From the NCBI GenBank assembly GCA_030704615.1, contig CM060733.1:40052001-40116000 (forward strand): a stretch of 64,000 nucleotides of DNA. The letters run 5' to 3'. The DNA comes from Takakia lepidozioides. Lineage: Eukaryota > Streptophyta > Takakiopsida > Takakiales > Takakiaceae. Below the pieces are notes generated by a model. That model had not been told where the DNA came from, did no database searches, and saw only the letters and a list, made by a program, of their open reading frames with translations. The position numbers and the translations under genes were made by a program. Shown one piece after another: positions 21,742-34,186 of this stretch. Position 1 is the stretch's first letter. Each line of letters begins with the position of its first letter.

Positions 21742-24446
21742 ACTACAGCGGAGGGCTTCTAATTAGCTTTCGAATACAAGCAAAGTTTTAGCTGGGCAAT
21801 TGCATTTCATCCACTTGTATTGGCCAAAGAAACTGGAAATGACTCTCTTTGCTATTTGGGATGACTCTTATGCAGGCAAGCTGATGAAGTTGAGTTTGTA
21901 AGGAATGCCCAGTTCTCAATTTTTGGCCTTATTGAAGGTTTCAAAGGTTGATCTTTGCACGTTTTCATAATAGTCACAAGACCCATCACATGAGCCAATT
22001 CAGCAGTCCTCACTTCCAGCAGATCAGAGCTTGGCTTTCTGTTCGCTAGCCAAGTTTACAGGGACCATCTCACATAAAAGCGAACTGTGGACCTTACACA
22101 ACGTCACTCTAATCCAACCAGATCAAGCTGCATTCAGCTTAGTTAGAAACAGCACCAAAACCCTTCCCCACTTTGTTTTCATCTCTTCAATCTCAGCTCC
22201 TTCCTGAACTGGAAACTGCACCGAGAGACCCAGAAGATAACTTCTTCACAACACACCTGAAGCAGTTGCACTGTCCCTACGTGTCCCTAGGCGACAGTCT
22301 CTCCTAGTGCATTACTTGTAGCGATTTATTGGATACATCCCTGCCTTCGAACCTCTCTGCTAGGTTGGATTCAGATAGAATGAGATCTGCCTCATTTTTA
22401 ACCCTCCTTTGCGTGAATGGGAGATGATGCCCGCATTGACCAGACTTGTTATGGGCTCCGAATTCTTACGTTTGACATCAAACATTGGTGATGATCGTTA
22501 TGATGGTACCCCTGCTCTAGCAAACGAGAAGGAATCAAATAAACTAATGTTTGACCCCATGGGGGTGCCAAGGTCCCAGGACACATGTAGATGCCCGGTA
22601 GCCATCCGGCAGGCCAACCAGGGGCATGGCAACAGCAACAGCAAGGCCCTGACAGCAACCCCTGTCGGCAGTACCTGCTTCATCTCATCATCTTCCTTCT
22701 CGTCATGCCTACTAGCATACCATGAAGAGAGGAAAGAAACAGACAAAAGAAGCAAACAGACAAAGAATATGAACCCTTCCGTCATACCTTGATACGGAAC
22801 CCTAATGTTCTACTCTCTAGAGACCCATCGCTCTATACACTGCTTTCCAAGATTGTGATGGCGGCTCAGTTGAGTAAGGAGATTGTCATACACCGGCAGA
22901 GCATACCCTTGCAGTCACTCTCATACTTGCAAGTCTTCACCAGCAACACGGCAATGAGAGCAAAGACTCACAAGCAAGGCAGAGACCGAAAAGCAATAAA
23001 CTGCAGCCTCTAGCTCTTATCTGTGTCTTCCTCGCAGCTCACATCAAGGCCTTCCATACCCCAATGCCCGAACGCATACCATAACATCCAACAAGCAGCA
23101 AAACAAAATCAGACAAGAAAAGTGTGCGAATGTGGGGGTTGGTAGAGCCCGCCGTCTGCATCATGGCCCACTTTGGAACTTGCAACGCGGGCAGTCTTCA
23201 CCGTGCTCTGCAAGCTGCTCTATCTCGCTACACCTTCAGATCAGCCATGCCAGCCCAGCGCACCAGACGGTGGCGGCGGCAAGGCCAAACAGTCTGGAGA
23301 CGAGGAGCAGAGCAGAACACTCAGATAAGATCAAGTAGTGTGTGATACTCGGTACCCACCATCGCATTTTATAGATTTGATCTGGGTTGAGTTAGGGTTT
23401 GTGGTGCTGAGCGTGGGGTATTAAGCTTTGTTGAGCCACAAAATACCACAATGCTGCAGAGACTCTTTAGGTATACCCTGTTGGATTTCTGCCGTCTTTC
23501 CAGTCTTTGGTTGTGGATTAGTCTTAGCATAAGGCATATTACTAGATTCCCCTGAGGCTGGTGAATTCTTTGTCTATGAGGGCCTGCTGATTGCAAGGTC
23601 AGGTCTCCACCGCTGGAGGGGCTGGAAGGCGATCCTTGCCGCGATAAGATTGATGGGTTGCAATGATGTTTCAATGAAAACCCTAACTTTCAACCACAAA
23701 TTTGCAGAGTCCAGTCCATGTGCTTTGGAGACTGTTGACAAAATTGTCACCATTATGACATCAGAAGCTAAGCAAGGAGTGCAAGGACTTGCTAGTGTAG
23801 TTCACACTTTTCCGTTGCAAGCGTGACTCCTACACAACCTCTGTACTACAACTGTGAAGATCAAGCCCTCACAACATCAATGTTAAAGATGGAACCTCAT
23901 GGAATGACAACCAACATATTCATAAGCAATTATCACTATAAAATCTACGAACAAAGGCATTTCCTCAAGAATTTCTCAATGTGCGAAAGAAAAAATTGTC
24001 CGAAAACTGCACATGAGAAGGCACCCAATAAGGGCACAAAAGAGGAACTCGTGCACAGTGTCACACACAAATCATCCCAGGCTCACCTTGTTACCATAGC
24101 AAGGCCGGTATCACCTCAACTCACAATGAACCAAGCCTTGCTGGTAAGAGCGTGTTGCCGGGTTCCAAGTCTTAGATGAACATTCACCTTTTGCAATATG
24201 TAAGAAAAAAATGAGGAAGAATGTGCAAATATCATACACTTACTCAAGCTCCCAGGAATCTAGCAGCAGCCTACATTTACATGCAGAGCTCTCACACGCC
24301 TCAAGCTGGTTTCAAATCAGTGCCTTGGCAGGCTGACTTGTATGACACACGGGTGAAAGTGGGGAGGACAATAGCCATGGAGTTCTGTGGCGGGAAAGAA
24401 AGATGGGGAACGCAGGGCTCTGTATGCAAAACTGTTCAGAGTATAG
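21742..24446. other. No firm gene; possible signal-peptide frame
   Basis: About 2.7 kb without a recognisable domain. On the minus strand 22498-22785 reads a Met followed by a hydrophobic run (FIFFVCLLLLSVSFLSSW) that could be a signal peptide of the lost kinase ectodomain. Nothing after it is recognisable, so I do not call a gene. The rest has short frames only. Confidence 0.35.
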
Positions 24447-25989
24447 TTAGGCCATCAAGCTGGGGTAGGAGCAAAGGTAACCAACAAGTATTCCCAGTAG
24501 GGCCCCTACACCCACTTGCAATGGTGTGTGGCCCAAGAGCTCCTTGAGCTTCTTTTCACTCAATGGATGCCCCTGGAACAAGTCCTCTACAATCATGTTC
24601 AGCACCTGCAGTCCAGTTGACTGTCGTCATCAGCCACTGATGTCTTGAGAAAGTAGTTGTACATGACAAATGTCAGTGAATGACCAAGCCTCAACAATAT
24701 TCTGCAACTGCACCAAAACAGAAAGAGTGAAAGATACCTGAATGGATGGGTTTAGCATTCATAAGCAGGATCTTGTGATTCACAATGAAGCAGAAGATCG
24801 TCCTTTCTAAATTGCTGACTGATTTAGACATGTTCAATGAGACAGGGAAGGTTAGCGTACCTGGGCCTGCCTGCCAGCATGGCGCCGGACTCCAGCGGCA
24901 TCGTACATGACAATGAGGCTGAACCCTAGGCACACCGGGAAGAGAGAGTCGCTCACTCCATGGCAAAATGCCACTGAAGTTGTTAATCCCACACACAAAG
25001 CAGAATGGGAAGAGGGCATGCCACCTGAACCTAGCAGCATCTTCAGGTCCCACTTCCTTTCCACAAAGTATGTTGTGAACACCTTCATCACCTACAAAAC
25101 TTCCTTTGATATTAGTGTTGAGGTATAACACATTAGTTGTAACATGCTTGGTAAGGGAAGTCATCTCCAGAAACAAACAAACCATATCCTTGTACGTATG
25201 AGATATCTTCATACTTGCAGTTAGAGGTAGCCAACAAAGAAGCACTGAGAAAGTCTGATTCAAGGTTAGAGGGATTTTCAGAAGAGAAAACAGCAAAGAA
25301 ACAAGAAACACTGAGTCATCTTGAACAAACAAACAAACAAAAAGTACGAGTGTTACAAATTATGGTTAACAAGACTCTGCATATTGACATACCATTACAT
25401 CAAAGTAGGTCACAAAAGTAACAAGGTACCTTCAGGTTTTTGACGATACCTGTGCTATAGCCCAAGCAAAGAGACCTGACATAAACGTAGGGTTTGCTCG
25501 CAGTGTCAGCAACAGAGGACTTATTCGATCTTTGGCAATCATTGAGGTGCTGAGCAATGCCATCCCCAACCCTCCTTGCTGCAACATCATACTAGTGAAT
25601 CCCTTCTCCCAGTCTGCTTCTTGGCCTGTGGTATCTCTTTTTTGGTGCTTTCCCGACATCTCCATTTTGCCCCATTGCAATCTCTTTCTCAACACAGATA
25701 GAAACAAAGCTGCTTGTGAGAGTACAAGAGCACTTGCTGCAAGTAGGAAGAAAGAAAGGCCAGTTGGAAGAAGAGAGGGTTTCCCATCCATCTGAATATC
25801 TCCTGCCATATCCTCTGATTCTTCTGCCCTGTTGCTATAACCGTGGCTTTGGCAAAGAGGTCGAAAATCCCCAGTCCTTGGTAGCATCTCGTACTGCCAG
25901 CTACGACCACTGCTCTTCTGTATCCTTTGACCAGTATTGTAGAACTTCAGCTGCAGATTGCTGGATTCTGCAACCCTGGCTAACTGCAT
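24447..25989 (-). CDS. DUF212 / acid phosphatase-vanadium haloperoxidase-related membrane protein
   Basis: Three coding exons fit exactly: 25450-25989, 24861-25091 and 24447-24605. All introns are GT-AG and in phase 0, giving about 309 residues. The family keeps a phosphatase-like GGMPSSHSAL motif, here at about residues 203-212, followed by the hydrophobic SLFPVCLGFSLIVMYDA segment and the GVRRHAG block. The last exon (VLNMIVEDLFQGHPLSEKK) is also canonical. Reaction and substrate are not established for the family; plant members are mostly membrane or plastid proteins. A hydrophobic segment (LSFFLLAASALVLSQAALFL) lies in exon 1. The ATG at 25989 may be internal, because CTGTGAATGCAG just there looks like an acceptor, so an N-terminal exon encoding a targeting peptide could lie upstream. 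No lesion seen. Confidence 0.88.
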
Positions 25990-28900
25990 TCACAGATTGT
26001 GATTTACACAGTTAATCTATGGAGCGATGGGCCTACTGGCAAGCCAGAACTAAGAGCTTTAAGAATCAGTACAACAAATCCCTCCAGAAAAGAGATCTCA
26101 TCTTTAGAATCAGTTGCTGAAGGAAAATAATTTCTGGAACTCCCTACAGGCAATTACTGTACAACTGCCTTATAGACTGTATTCTCAGACTGCAAGTGTA
26201 TGGCTATCCTTTATTAAGCCAACAAGAGGCCTGTCTGCATTTTTCCACCACTTGTGAGCCTCAGAGCCCCTGTTATAATAACCCCGAGAAAGAGCTTGCA
26301 AAACCCTTATACTGAAGGAGATGAACATCTCCATATGTCCAAGCCTCATGCAAAACTGACCAAGGTAAGTACATGATGAATGCATCTCTTACCCTGTGGA
26401 CGTTGCAAAGATCATCCCTCTTTCTCTCTCTCTCTCTCTCTCCCCTGAAATGTCGAGCTGACATACAGTAGCCGACGTCAAGGGAGGGGTCAATTGCAAA
26501 ATCCCCTCTACACACACACAGCCATGCCACCCTTCTTTCCATTTCTGAAGCGCAAGCATCAGGTGCTCACTGGAACGGACCAGCACTCGGGAAGCATACG
26601 GACATCCCCTCTCATCAAAGGTTTCAGTATGTAGAAGGAGGACCGAGATTGCACCCAGCACTTCACCCCCATTGGTGCAGCTGGTGGTGGCTGTGGTAGC
26701 TTGGAAGCTCTAGGATTTGTATATTCACAAGCATCATCCCCATCAAAATGTAATTCCCCTCTTCTGCCAGCGATCCGCAACAAAGCCAGGGTCACAAATT
26801 TCAGTGTTCCAAGCAACGAAAACAACACCAACCAAGACGGGCGTATCTTTCTAATGGCACCACCTCCTCTAAATTATATTGAACTACACCATCTGCGAGC
26901 TTCCTCCAAGAACACTGACCTGAAGTCCATAGCCTTCGTGAATGGCAGAAGGGAATGCAGGCCACCGCCTTTGAGAGAGTAACGAGAACCCGGTCCTTCG
27001 GAAACACACGCACGCCATAGTCTCCAGACCTTTAGCAACGCTCGCTGCTATCTCATGTTAGCGCCATGGTGAGCATCCACCTTACACGCGCTTCCGGTAT
27101 GCACAGATAGGAACCCAAAATCACAGCTCCATGCAAATGAGAGACCGAGTGGCCCAATCACCCCTGCAGCAAACCCACGAAGAAATGAAGCCCAAAACCG
27201 ATACCAGAGATGCAAAAACTTGAGCCGCACTTTATCCATCGCCAAAAGTGAGATCCTTCAATCTTATTCCATTTGGACTCGGATACACTACTCGAATTCC
27301 TGAGTAGCACCGACGGGAATATCCATTCATTCCCGAAATGCTCTCCGACGTGGACGCTGGAATGTTTGAACGAAGACCAACTTAAAGCGGGACCAACGTC
27401 TTTGGCAGACCACAGAAGTAAACCTCTGTCGATGAGCACAACAACCGAGCATTGATGGGTTTCTGATGTGTGTAGGTGGGTAGGATCTGGATGTGCAAGC
27501 TGAACTGACAAGCGGAACGTAGAGAAATTCTTCCAATTATCGATGGGTTAGTAGCATAGATGGCTGGGGGAGACAACAACACATGGATTGGAGGTGAATG
27601 AAGGGGGCAGTGCGATTTGCAAGAGAGTGATCTTTGTGAAGGGCACGTGGTTTCCAGCGTGCCTGGACCTTACATGGAATTGTTGCGAGCTACCTTCACC
27701 ATTTTTTGTCTTTCCGAATGTTCTACTCTTCAAGGCCTAGTTTAAGTGGGCTGGACTGCACATGCTGATGCCGCTTTTGCTGCAGACAGCAATTGAGTCT
27801 GTGTACTCGTAAGTGTAATGCCTTGCGTTTACAACAGATGCCGCACTCTGGCTGTTGAGTATTGACCTTGCGCTACGTAACCCTTCTGTGTGGATAACAA
27901 ATTTCCAGCTCTCAACTGCCATTAGTGTCTCGTTTGCCTTTACTTATTGGTTAAACCGAAGTAAAGTCAATGAGATAGATGGACATCTACTGAGAGACCG
28001 TTTTGTGAAGTTGGGTCCGTCAGTCAAGCCTGTGATCAGATTGCAGTCAGCTGTGCACGAGATGTTTAGCGTCTTTCAGGCTGAGTTTCATGAACCCTAG
28101 CAGGTAAGCACTAAGCACCCCCAACCCTCAATGGTCTATGTGTCTCTCTCTCGTCATGTTTTTAGGCCCTACATGTAGTTCCCTTTATAAATTTTGATTT
28201 CTGCCTAGTTCAATCCAATTCTTTGAGCTGATAACATAAGCCCATATTGTACTCCCCCTGGCCCAAGGAACGGATTGGCCAGATCCTCAAACCCTGTTAC
28301 TTACTCAAGTGCCATGCACAGGATTTGAAGAGTCCATCTGGGGCTCTGAAAAAGTTTGATATGATTGTTTCAAGATATGATTGGCTGCTGAGTCTGAGGA
28401 AGTGACAGAGAGCTTGCATGAGAGTGACATTGAGAATGCGGGGCGAATGTAATGGAGACCACTTCGCATCTTTCATATGCAAACTTAATCAGTACGGAAA
28501 TAACAAGTGCCTCCAAAGAAGGGAGTGGGACGACAGATGTGGAGCATGAAGATGACACAGCTGATAAGAACCAAACTCTGAACAAGAAGGATGTCAATAG
28601 GAGGGGATTAGAAAGTATACTCAAGGACAGTCTGAGAATGTTGTAGGCCCTGCCCTTCTTGATGATCAGGTTATACAAGCCTCCCCTGAAAATGGCATTG
28701 CTTCTGGAGATCCCATGCTTGGATTGTCAGCAAATGACGCAATTATTTCAGAGGTGTAAGGATAACTTGTTACATCCAATAGATCGCATTATCACCTACC
28801 TCCCTTTCCTCCAAGCTCTTCACTCCAAGGGGCATATTTGCATGCTTGGCATTATTTGCCCAGTGTATCTCATGGGGTACACTATGGAAGGATCTATTGC

Positions 28901-29225
28901 CCCTACATTTTTGGCCAAGGCCTCAATTTCCAAGGGATTTTCAAAAAATCTTTTGAAATGGTAGCAAAATATATGTTATTTCTGGCCCGCTATAGCACCC
29001 ATTCGGTGATCCCTGTTTATGACCACAAGTAACCGTGCATGAAATCATAAGGAAAGTGGGTAGCCCTTCTGTCTAGATACCCAGTTTGAGGAAGGCCCTG
29101 TGATGTGCACCCAGTGTTGTGCTTCTCATGAGCACAAAAGGATCATCTATGCTCCAAGCAGAGATCAAAATAACAGAATGTCCTCAGAAGATGTTTGCCG
29201 TGGCCTTGTGGCCATTGACCCCGCG
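25990..29225. other. No firm gene; a few open fragments
   Basis: This is intergenic sequence upstream of the DUF212 gene and may contain its 5' exon. Plus-strand frames at 27855-28100 (LRNPSVWITNFQLSTAISV) and 28452-28640 (Asp/Glu/Lys-rich) look mildly protein-like, but I recognise neither and they do not link into a model. A CT microsatellite lies at about 26414-26440. Confidence 0.35.
26414..26442. repeat. CT microsatellite
   Basis: A run of TC dinucleotides with one interruption at its start (TTTCTCTCTC). Confidence 0.9.
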
Positions 29226-29375
29226 CCCAGAACACAAAGGTACAGAAACTACCTTTGTCCGGGGCTGACGCTGGTAGTATGACTTGAAACAACCAATTGA
29301 ACCGAGTTAAACATCAATCTGCTGTGTGTGATTTTCCCAATACCCAGACCCCAAAAGGGCCTGGGGATCAAAATA
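29226..29375 (+). repeat. Dispersed repeat Y, first copy
   Basis: Matches 33845-34045 in the same orientation. Shared words include CATCAATCTGCTGTG, CCCAGACCCC-like sequence and AAAAGGGCC, plus a CTTTGTCCGGGGCTGAC / CTTTGTGAGGGGCTCAC pair. It lies just 3' of the F-box gene. No terminal structure was found, so the class is unknown. Confidence 0.65.
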
Positions 29376-29693
29376 AGAGAGGGACAGGAGGTGTGAATGT
29401 AGGTCGCCCAGTCACCTCAAACTGGCAGTAGACAGCCATTGAGGGACACTGACCTATAAACCAGTCCATGAACTGCGGCAACTACGACATGTTGGGTAAG
29501 AATGGCTTCCAAATGAGGAAGAATGATAAACAATATTTGAAGAGACCCACATAAAACTGTTAAAGATTCATTAAGGGAAGAACCTTCTTTGTTGTGGAGG
29601 AGAAACATACGATGGGAACAATGATCCCATCACATCAGACAGAACAATGTGAGTTCAAAAGGTAATGCTCCTGCACTTACCAACAAAAAAAAG

Positions 29694-32168
29694 TCAGACA
29701 ATATCTGCCAGGCATCCCAACTTACAAATTGGCCGGAAGTCAATGATATGGCTATGGGACAGGAAACAAAAGCCAAATCGACCGCTTGCATACTGCCACA
29801 CGCGGCCCTCAATGTTCTGCCTCACAGACTGTAGGTTGACATAGATGCCAGAATGGTCTACATTGGGGGTTGTACAAAGCATGCTCACAACCTCCTCATC
29901 AAAACATAAGTTGGATTCTCCACCAAAATTTGGCTGGTAATGACCCCGACTCTCGTATGATTCTTGCTCAGTTGCTGGCAGTGGGGCCATGATGCTGGAC
30001 GCCAATCTAGCTGTCCAGTAGATAGAACCACTGCGAGCGGTGCCAGAAGAGTCACCCACCTTCCGGCAGACAATGCCACCCTGTTCATCGTAAGAAAGCA
30101 AAACGAAGTCCAGGCCCATTGAGCCACATATGCCCTGTAACCACACAAGCTCTTTTAAGTACTGAAGTCAGGCTACCACTGAAAAAAAGCAGTCACCCCC
30201 ATAATGGAGAAGGGGGCTGTTAATCACCCAATGTACTCGATGCCCCCAGTACCCTATCTCCCTCCTCTCTCTATCCCAGTGGTCCCTACAGTGCCACTGG
30301 AACTCTTACATCGACCATGTATGTCACATACATATCAGTGATTGAATATACATGAGGAGTTTCTAGAATGGTGTCTATGCAAAACATGCACTAATCGCAC
30401 ACTTCGGATTGTGCGTGCCATGAAAACAAAAACCGCGGAAGCAGCCAAAAACATAAATCACCTTCCAAAGGCCTTGAAGTGGACGTGTGGAAGTTGGGGA
30501 GCAGTTCAAAATTTTGACGAAATGCTCCGGCTCGCAAGGGCGCCTTCCTTGACTGAGGGCACGATCCCTATCCCTTCGCCGCTGTTTACGGGCAGCACGA
30601 TGACTGCCTGGGCTAGTCACCTTTCTCGCCAGAAACTGGTACATTTCATAGGGGAAGCTTCCTGGGGGACTCAGCCCTGCCTCTGACCCTCCCGAGCTTG
30701 TTCCATGGCTTGCCAAAGCCTCTGGCATCATAAACCCAGCTATGTTTTCGCTCGACCCAAAGGAAGCAAGGGCTGCTGCTTCTACTAAAAACTTCTTACC
30801 AGAGAGTGGATAACCAGTAAATGGAGGCTGTTGCGGTTCTTCCATAACAATGTGATGTTTTCCAACAAAATGCACATCCACTACCACTAGTCCAGCTGGA
30901 GCTGACTGCTCCAAGTCCCAGTCTTGTCCCAATGCAGGAAATGGGCTCTTCCCTGCAACCAAGCAGGTGGAGGGAGGGACACATCATTAGACTTAGCTTG
31001 CTGTAGCCTTGTGAGCATAACCCTATGCCCAAGGTTGGTTAAGAGTTCTAGATGATTTTACCGTCCAGATTTTCTATATCATGACATCCACTTGATGCTA
31101 GTACTCACCACAGAAAACACACTCAAAGAGCCCATAGATCATGCGTAGCATGAACGACCTAGATGCACTCCCTGTCAATGTCATCCGACACCTTCAAGCA
31201 ACTGCTTATCCCACACAATACGAAAAATTTACCTCTAACAGCATTGCTTCCTTCCTCCCTGGAGAGGACTGGAATTTGTAGGGGTTGAGAAATTGGTCGG
31301 CTCTCCCCAGATGGCCTCGCTTCCGAAGAGCTGGAATCCCTATTGACCAGTATCCTGGCAGCCCATTCTGGATCCATCAAGCAAATGGGCCTACCTTCAA
31401 CTGCCACCATGATCCAGACAAAGGGAATTTTGCACACCATGTAGCTTCCTGGACAGGAAGGCATAATTCGGAAGCCCGCCATGTAGTAGGGTCCCCATTC
31501 AAACACAATTAGAGATCCGTGGCCACCACTCTCGACTCCTCTCCAAAACCCTACCAGATTTTCGAGACGTGAAAGTACAGAGTAGAGGACCTTGAAAGGC
31601 ACGCGCCCACTCGGACCCCAGTCCCGAACCCGTGTACACTCACCCCACCTCCGTTCACACATTGGCATCCATACCTGATTTCAGCAAGTGTCATGGTTTC
31701 TCTTAGAACAAGTATCCTGCAGCCTACCAGCTCTCTCTCTCTTCTGCCCTCCCCTCCTCTTTCTTACCTTCTCTTTCTCTGTGAATTGACACAAGTTATT
31801 TTCATACTGGATCTCAGGTCACTGGCATTCATCCAGTGGTTTCATAGAGGCCTTTGCATTTCTGGATACGTGCCCTTCATTTAACTCCATTAAATTCCTC
31901 CTTCAAGTCCCTCATTCTGGATTGAAAATGAAGAACTACAGCAGGTAGTATTTTGTCATACCTTGTGGTCATCCTGGCAGAGCTTTCGCAGACGCTGGCT
32001 CACGCATGTGCAGGCAGCAATGTCGGAAGGTGAAAGGAAGGACAAAATTGTTGAGAGAACATCGTTGCCAACATCATACAAACTCCCGTTACTCTTCTCG
32101 TCTTCTTCTTTCATTTCTTCAGTTTTGTCATCAATGGTGAATCCCGCCAAGCTTACTTCTACATCCAT
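29694..32168 (-). CDS. F-box protein (plant At3g12350-like)
   Basis: F-box proteins recruit substrates to SCF ubiquitin ligases through SKP1. Exon 1 (31962-32168) starts MDVEVSLAGF and contains the F-box (YDVGNDVLSTILSFLSPSDI, then CVSQRLRKLC). Exon 2 (31233-31674) gives VWMPMCERRWGECT, LVGFWRGVESGG and VFEWGPYYMAGFRI. Exon 3 (31109-31158) gives SFMLRMIYGLFECVFC. Exon 4 (30462-30952) gives SPFPALGQDWDL and RKVTSPGSHR. Exon 5 (29694-30134) gives GICGSMGLDFVLLSYDEQGG and SGSIYWTARLAS. Exons 3, 4 and 5 join in phase. Exon 2 to 3 is off by one base with the obvious sites, so either a small indel has broken the gene or another donor is used. The domain order and WGP/GFWR blocks match a conserved single-gene plant family. 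I am sure of the family and less sure that it is intact. Confidence 0.8.
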
Positions 32169-32267
32169 GAATCCAGAGGCAGAGGCTACTACCTGGGATT
32201 TTATAGAAAACCTATGGCGCACCATCAACAAATCATTCTCCCAATCCAGTTTTGCATCCTCCGAAGT

Positions 32268-32295
32268 CACTCTCTCTCTCACACACACACACACC
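32268..32295. repeat. TC/AC compound microsatellite
   Basis: TCTCTCTCTC followed directly by ACACACACAC, about 100 bases upstream of the F-box start codon, probably in its leader or promoter. Confidence 0.9.
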
Positions 32296-33844
32296 TGGTG
32301 CCTATAATAGACGCAACATAGTTATTTCTTCTTGATTTGCTTCGGAGTCAGCACTTCAATAAGGTTTTGAAGTCACTATGGACAGAGCTAATGGAAAATT
32401 CGCAATTTTTCACAAAGCCCTACATACATCGGCAGCTGAGAGGTCGCAGATTGGTAGTCAAGACCCACTCTGGATGAGAGATCGTGGAAAACCCAAATAG
32501 TGTGCACCTGAATCGGCAAACCCACATTGCAGGCAGCAAAGAATGGAAAGAAAACAGGTCGAATAGGATACCCAAAATAGATTACAACCCCATCAGTGAT
32601 ATCACTCCGAGAAGTCCGCTGAATAGCAGATGCCAAAATCCAAGTTTTAAGTTTTTTGGGTCATATACTTCTACAGAAGAAGTGCAGCTTTGTGATGCAG
32701 AGAGGGCGACAGCACAATCACCTTGAATACTTCGTGGCTCAAAACCCCACGCCAGAAAGAGAGAGTGTCTATCTGTTCTAAACCCCGACCGAATCGCCAA
32801 AGACAGGAGCGAGAGAGAAGGGTCAGCTAGATCGATCTAACTGTGCAGGCACGATTCACAACCATCTGAAGACCTGCTAACACTCAAACAACACGCAATT
32901 CTTGGTAGCAGAAGTGGCTTAAGCCTAGAGCATCCCCGAAAGGTTGCAAGGCGCCACAGTGACCCGTCGTCTTCTTCGTCTTCTTCTAGGAAACTGGGCT
33001 CTGGCGCGGCAGCGTCTGCTCTCCTCGCATGCTTTACGGACACTTCTCGTGCTTGTGTCGTGTCCATTTGCCAACGTATTTCTTTCTCTTGACAGACAAC
33101 AATTTTGTGTTCTGCGTTTCACATCCAAGCGGCTCCGGTAGTAGTGCACATCGTACCCCCCACCCCGTGAAAATCAAGTCTGTGCGAGCTGAGTTTGTCA
33201 AGCACTCTGATGTCCCTCCAAGTTCTTAGATATGTGGACAAGGGGAGATTGTCGCACAACTCTTGGATTACTTGCTTTGGCTGGCATCATCATGCTTGGC
33301 CCTCATATTGTTGGCCCACATCAACACCAACACCATTCTTGAATTAGTCCTGTCATCGTGTGTACAGTACCATGTCACCGGTGAATTTTTTTGAAAGATA
33401 TTTGGTGCATGATAATCTACGAAGGACTACATAAAGATAGAGTTGGTTTCTTGGAAAGTACTAGCCAACAATGTATGACCACGACTTGAAAACTAAGGGC
33501 ATTATCAAAATCCCAAGTCTATGCTACCTCTACACCTCTCCCCTCCTGTACTTCAACAGTTGTGATCCTTTGTCAACTTCCCTAATTCTGGAATTTACCC
33601 TCTTATGCACCCAACAACTTCTTGACCTCCTCCTGCATTTCACATAGGCAACACAACAGTGCAATTGTTAGGCTGGATTCCTGTATCTGAGAAAGGGCTT
33701 ACTTTTCAGACTCCCAGCTTCGCCTTTACATCTCTCGAAAAGGGACAAGCAATCTTTTGCAAAACTTGATTTTGATGGCATAGGAAGGGAACGCAGAATC
33801 ACAGAAGAAGATAATGTACTCATAAGCTTGCTGTTATTTTGTCA

Positions 33845-34045
33845 TAGCCCTGCACCCAGTTTGGACGGAACAAGAAGGAACAGACACTAGCTTTGTGAGG
33901 GGCTCACCACAGTAGTGGGACTTATCTTGATATAAACAATTGGTTTGGCCTTTCCAGATCTCTGGAAAGCCCTTCACACACAAGCATCAATCTGCTGTGG
34001 GTGATCTGCCCAGCAGTTAGACCCTAAAAGGGCCAGGGCTTTAGG
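33845..34045 (+). repeat. Dispersed repeat Y, second copy
   Basis: Counterpart of 29226-29375, slightly longer, immediately 3' of the peroxidase gene. Similarity is patchy but collinear over about 150 bases. Confidence 0.65.
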
Positions 34046-34186
34046 CTTAGCCACAAGATTTAGAGCAGGGACTAACTGAAGAGGGTTGCTGTCTGGTGAG
34101 AATACCCCGGACATTTTATCAGAAAGTGGCTATCGGGCTGTCTGCATATCGGGCTTTGACAGTCTTCTTTTCATCTCTGCATCTGT

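Larger units (their letters stand above)
32169..34186. other. Intergenic: F-box promoter side and peroxidase 3' side
   Basis: This holds the 5' region of the F-box gene (with a TC/AC microsatellite at 32268-32295) and the 3' region of the peroxidase gene (with repeat Y at 33845-34045). Short frames around 32837-33149 are Arg/Ser-rich and unrecognised. No domain seen. Confidence 0.4.
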
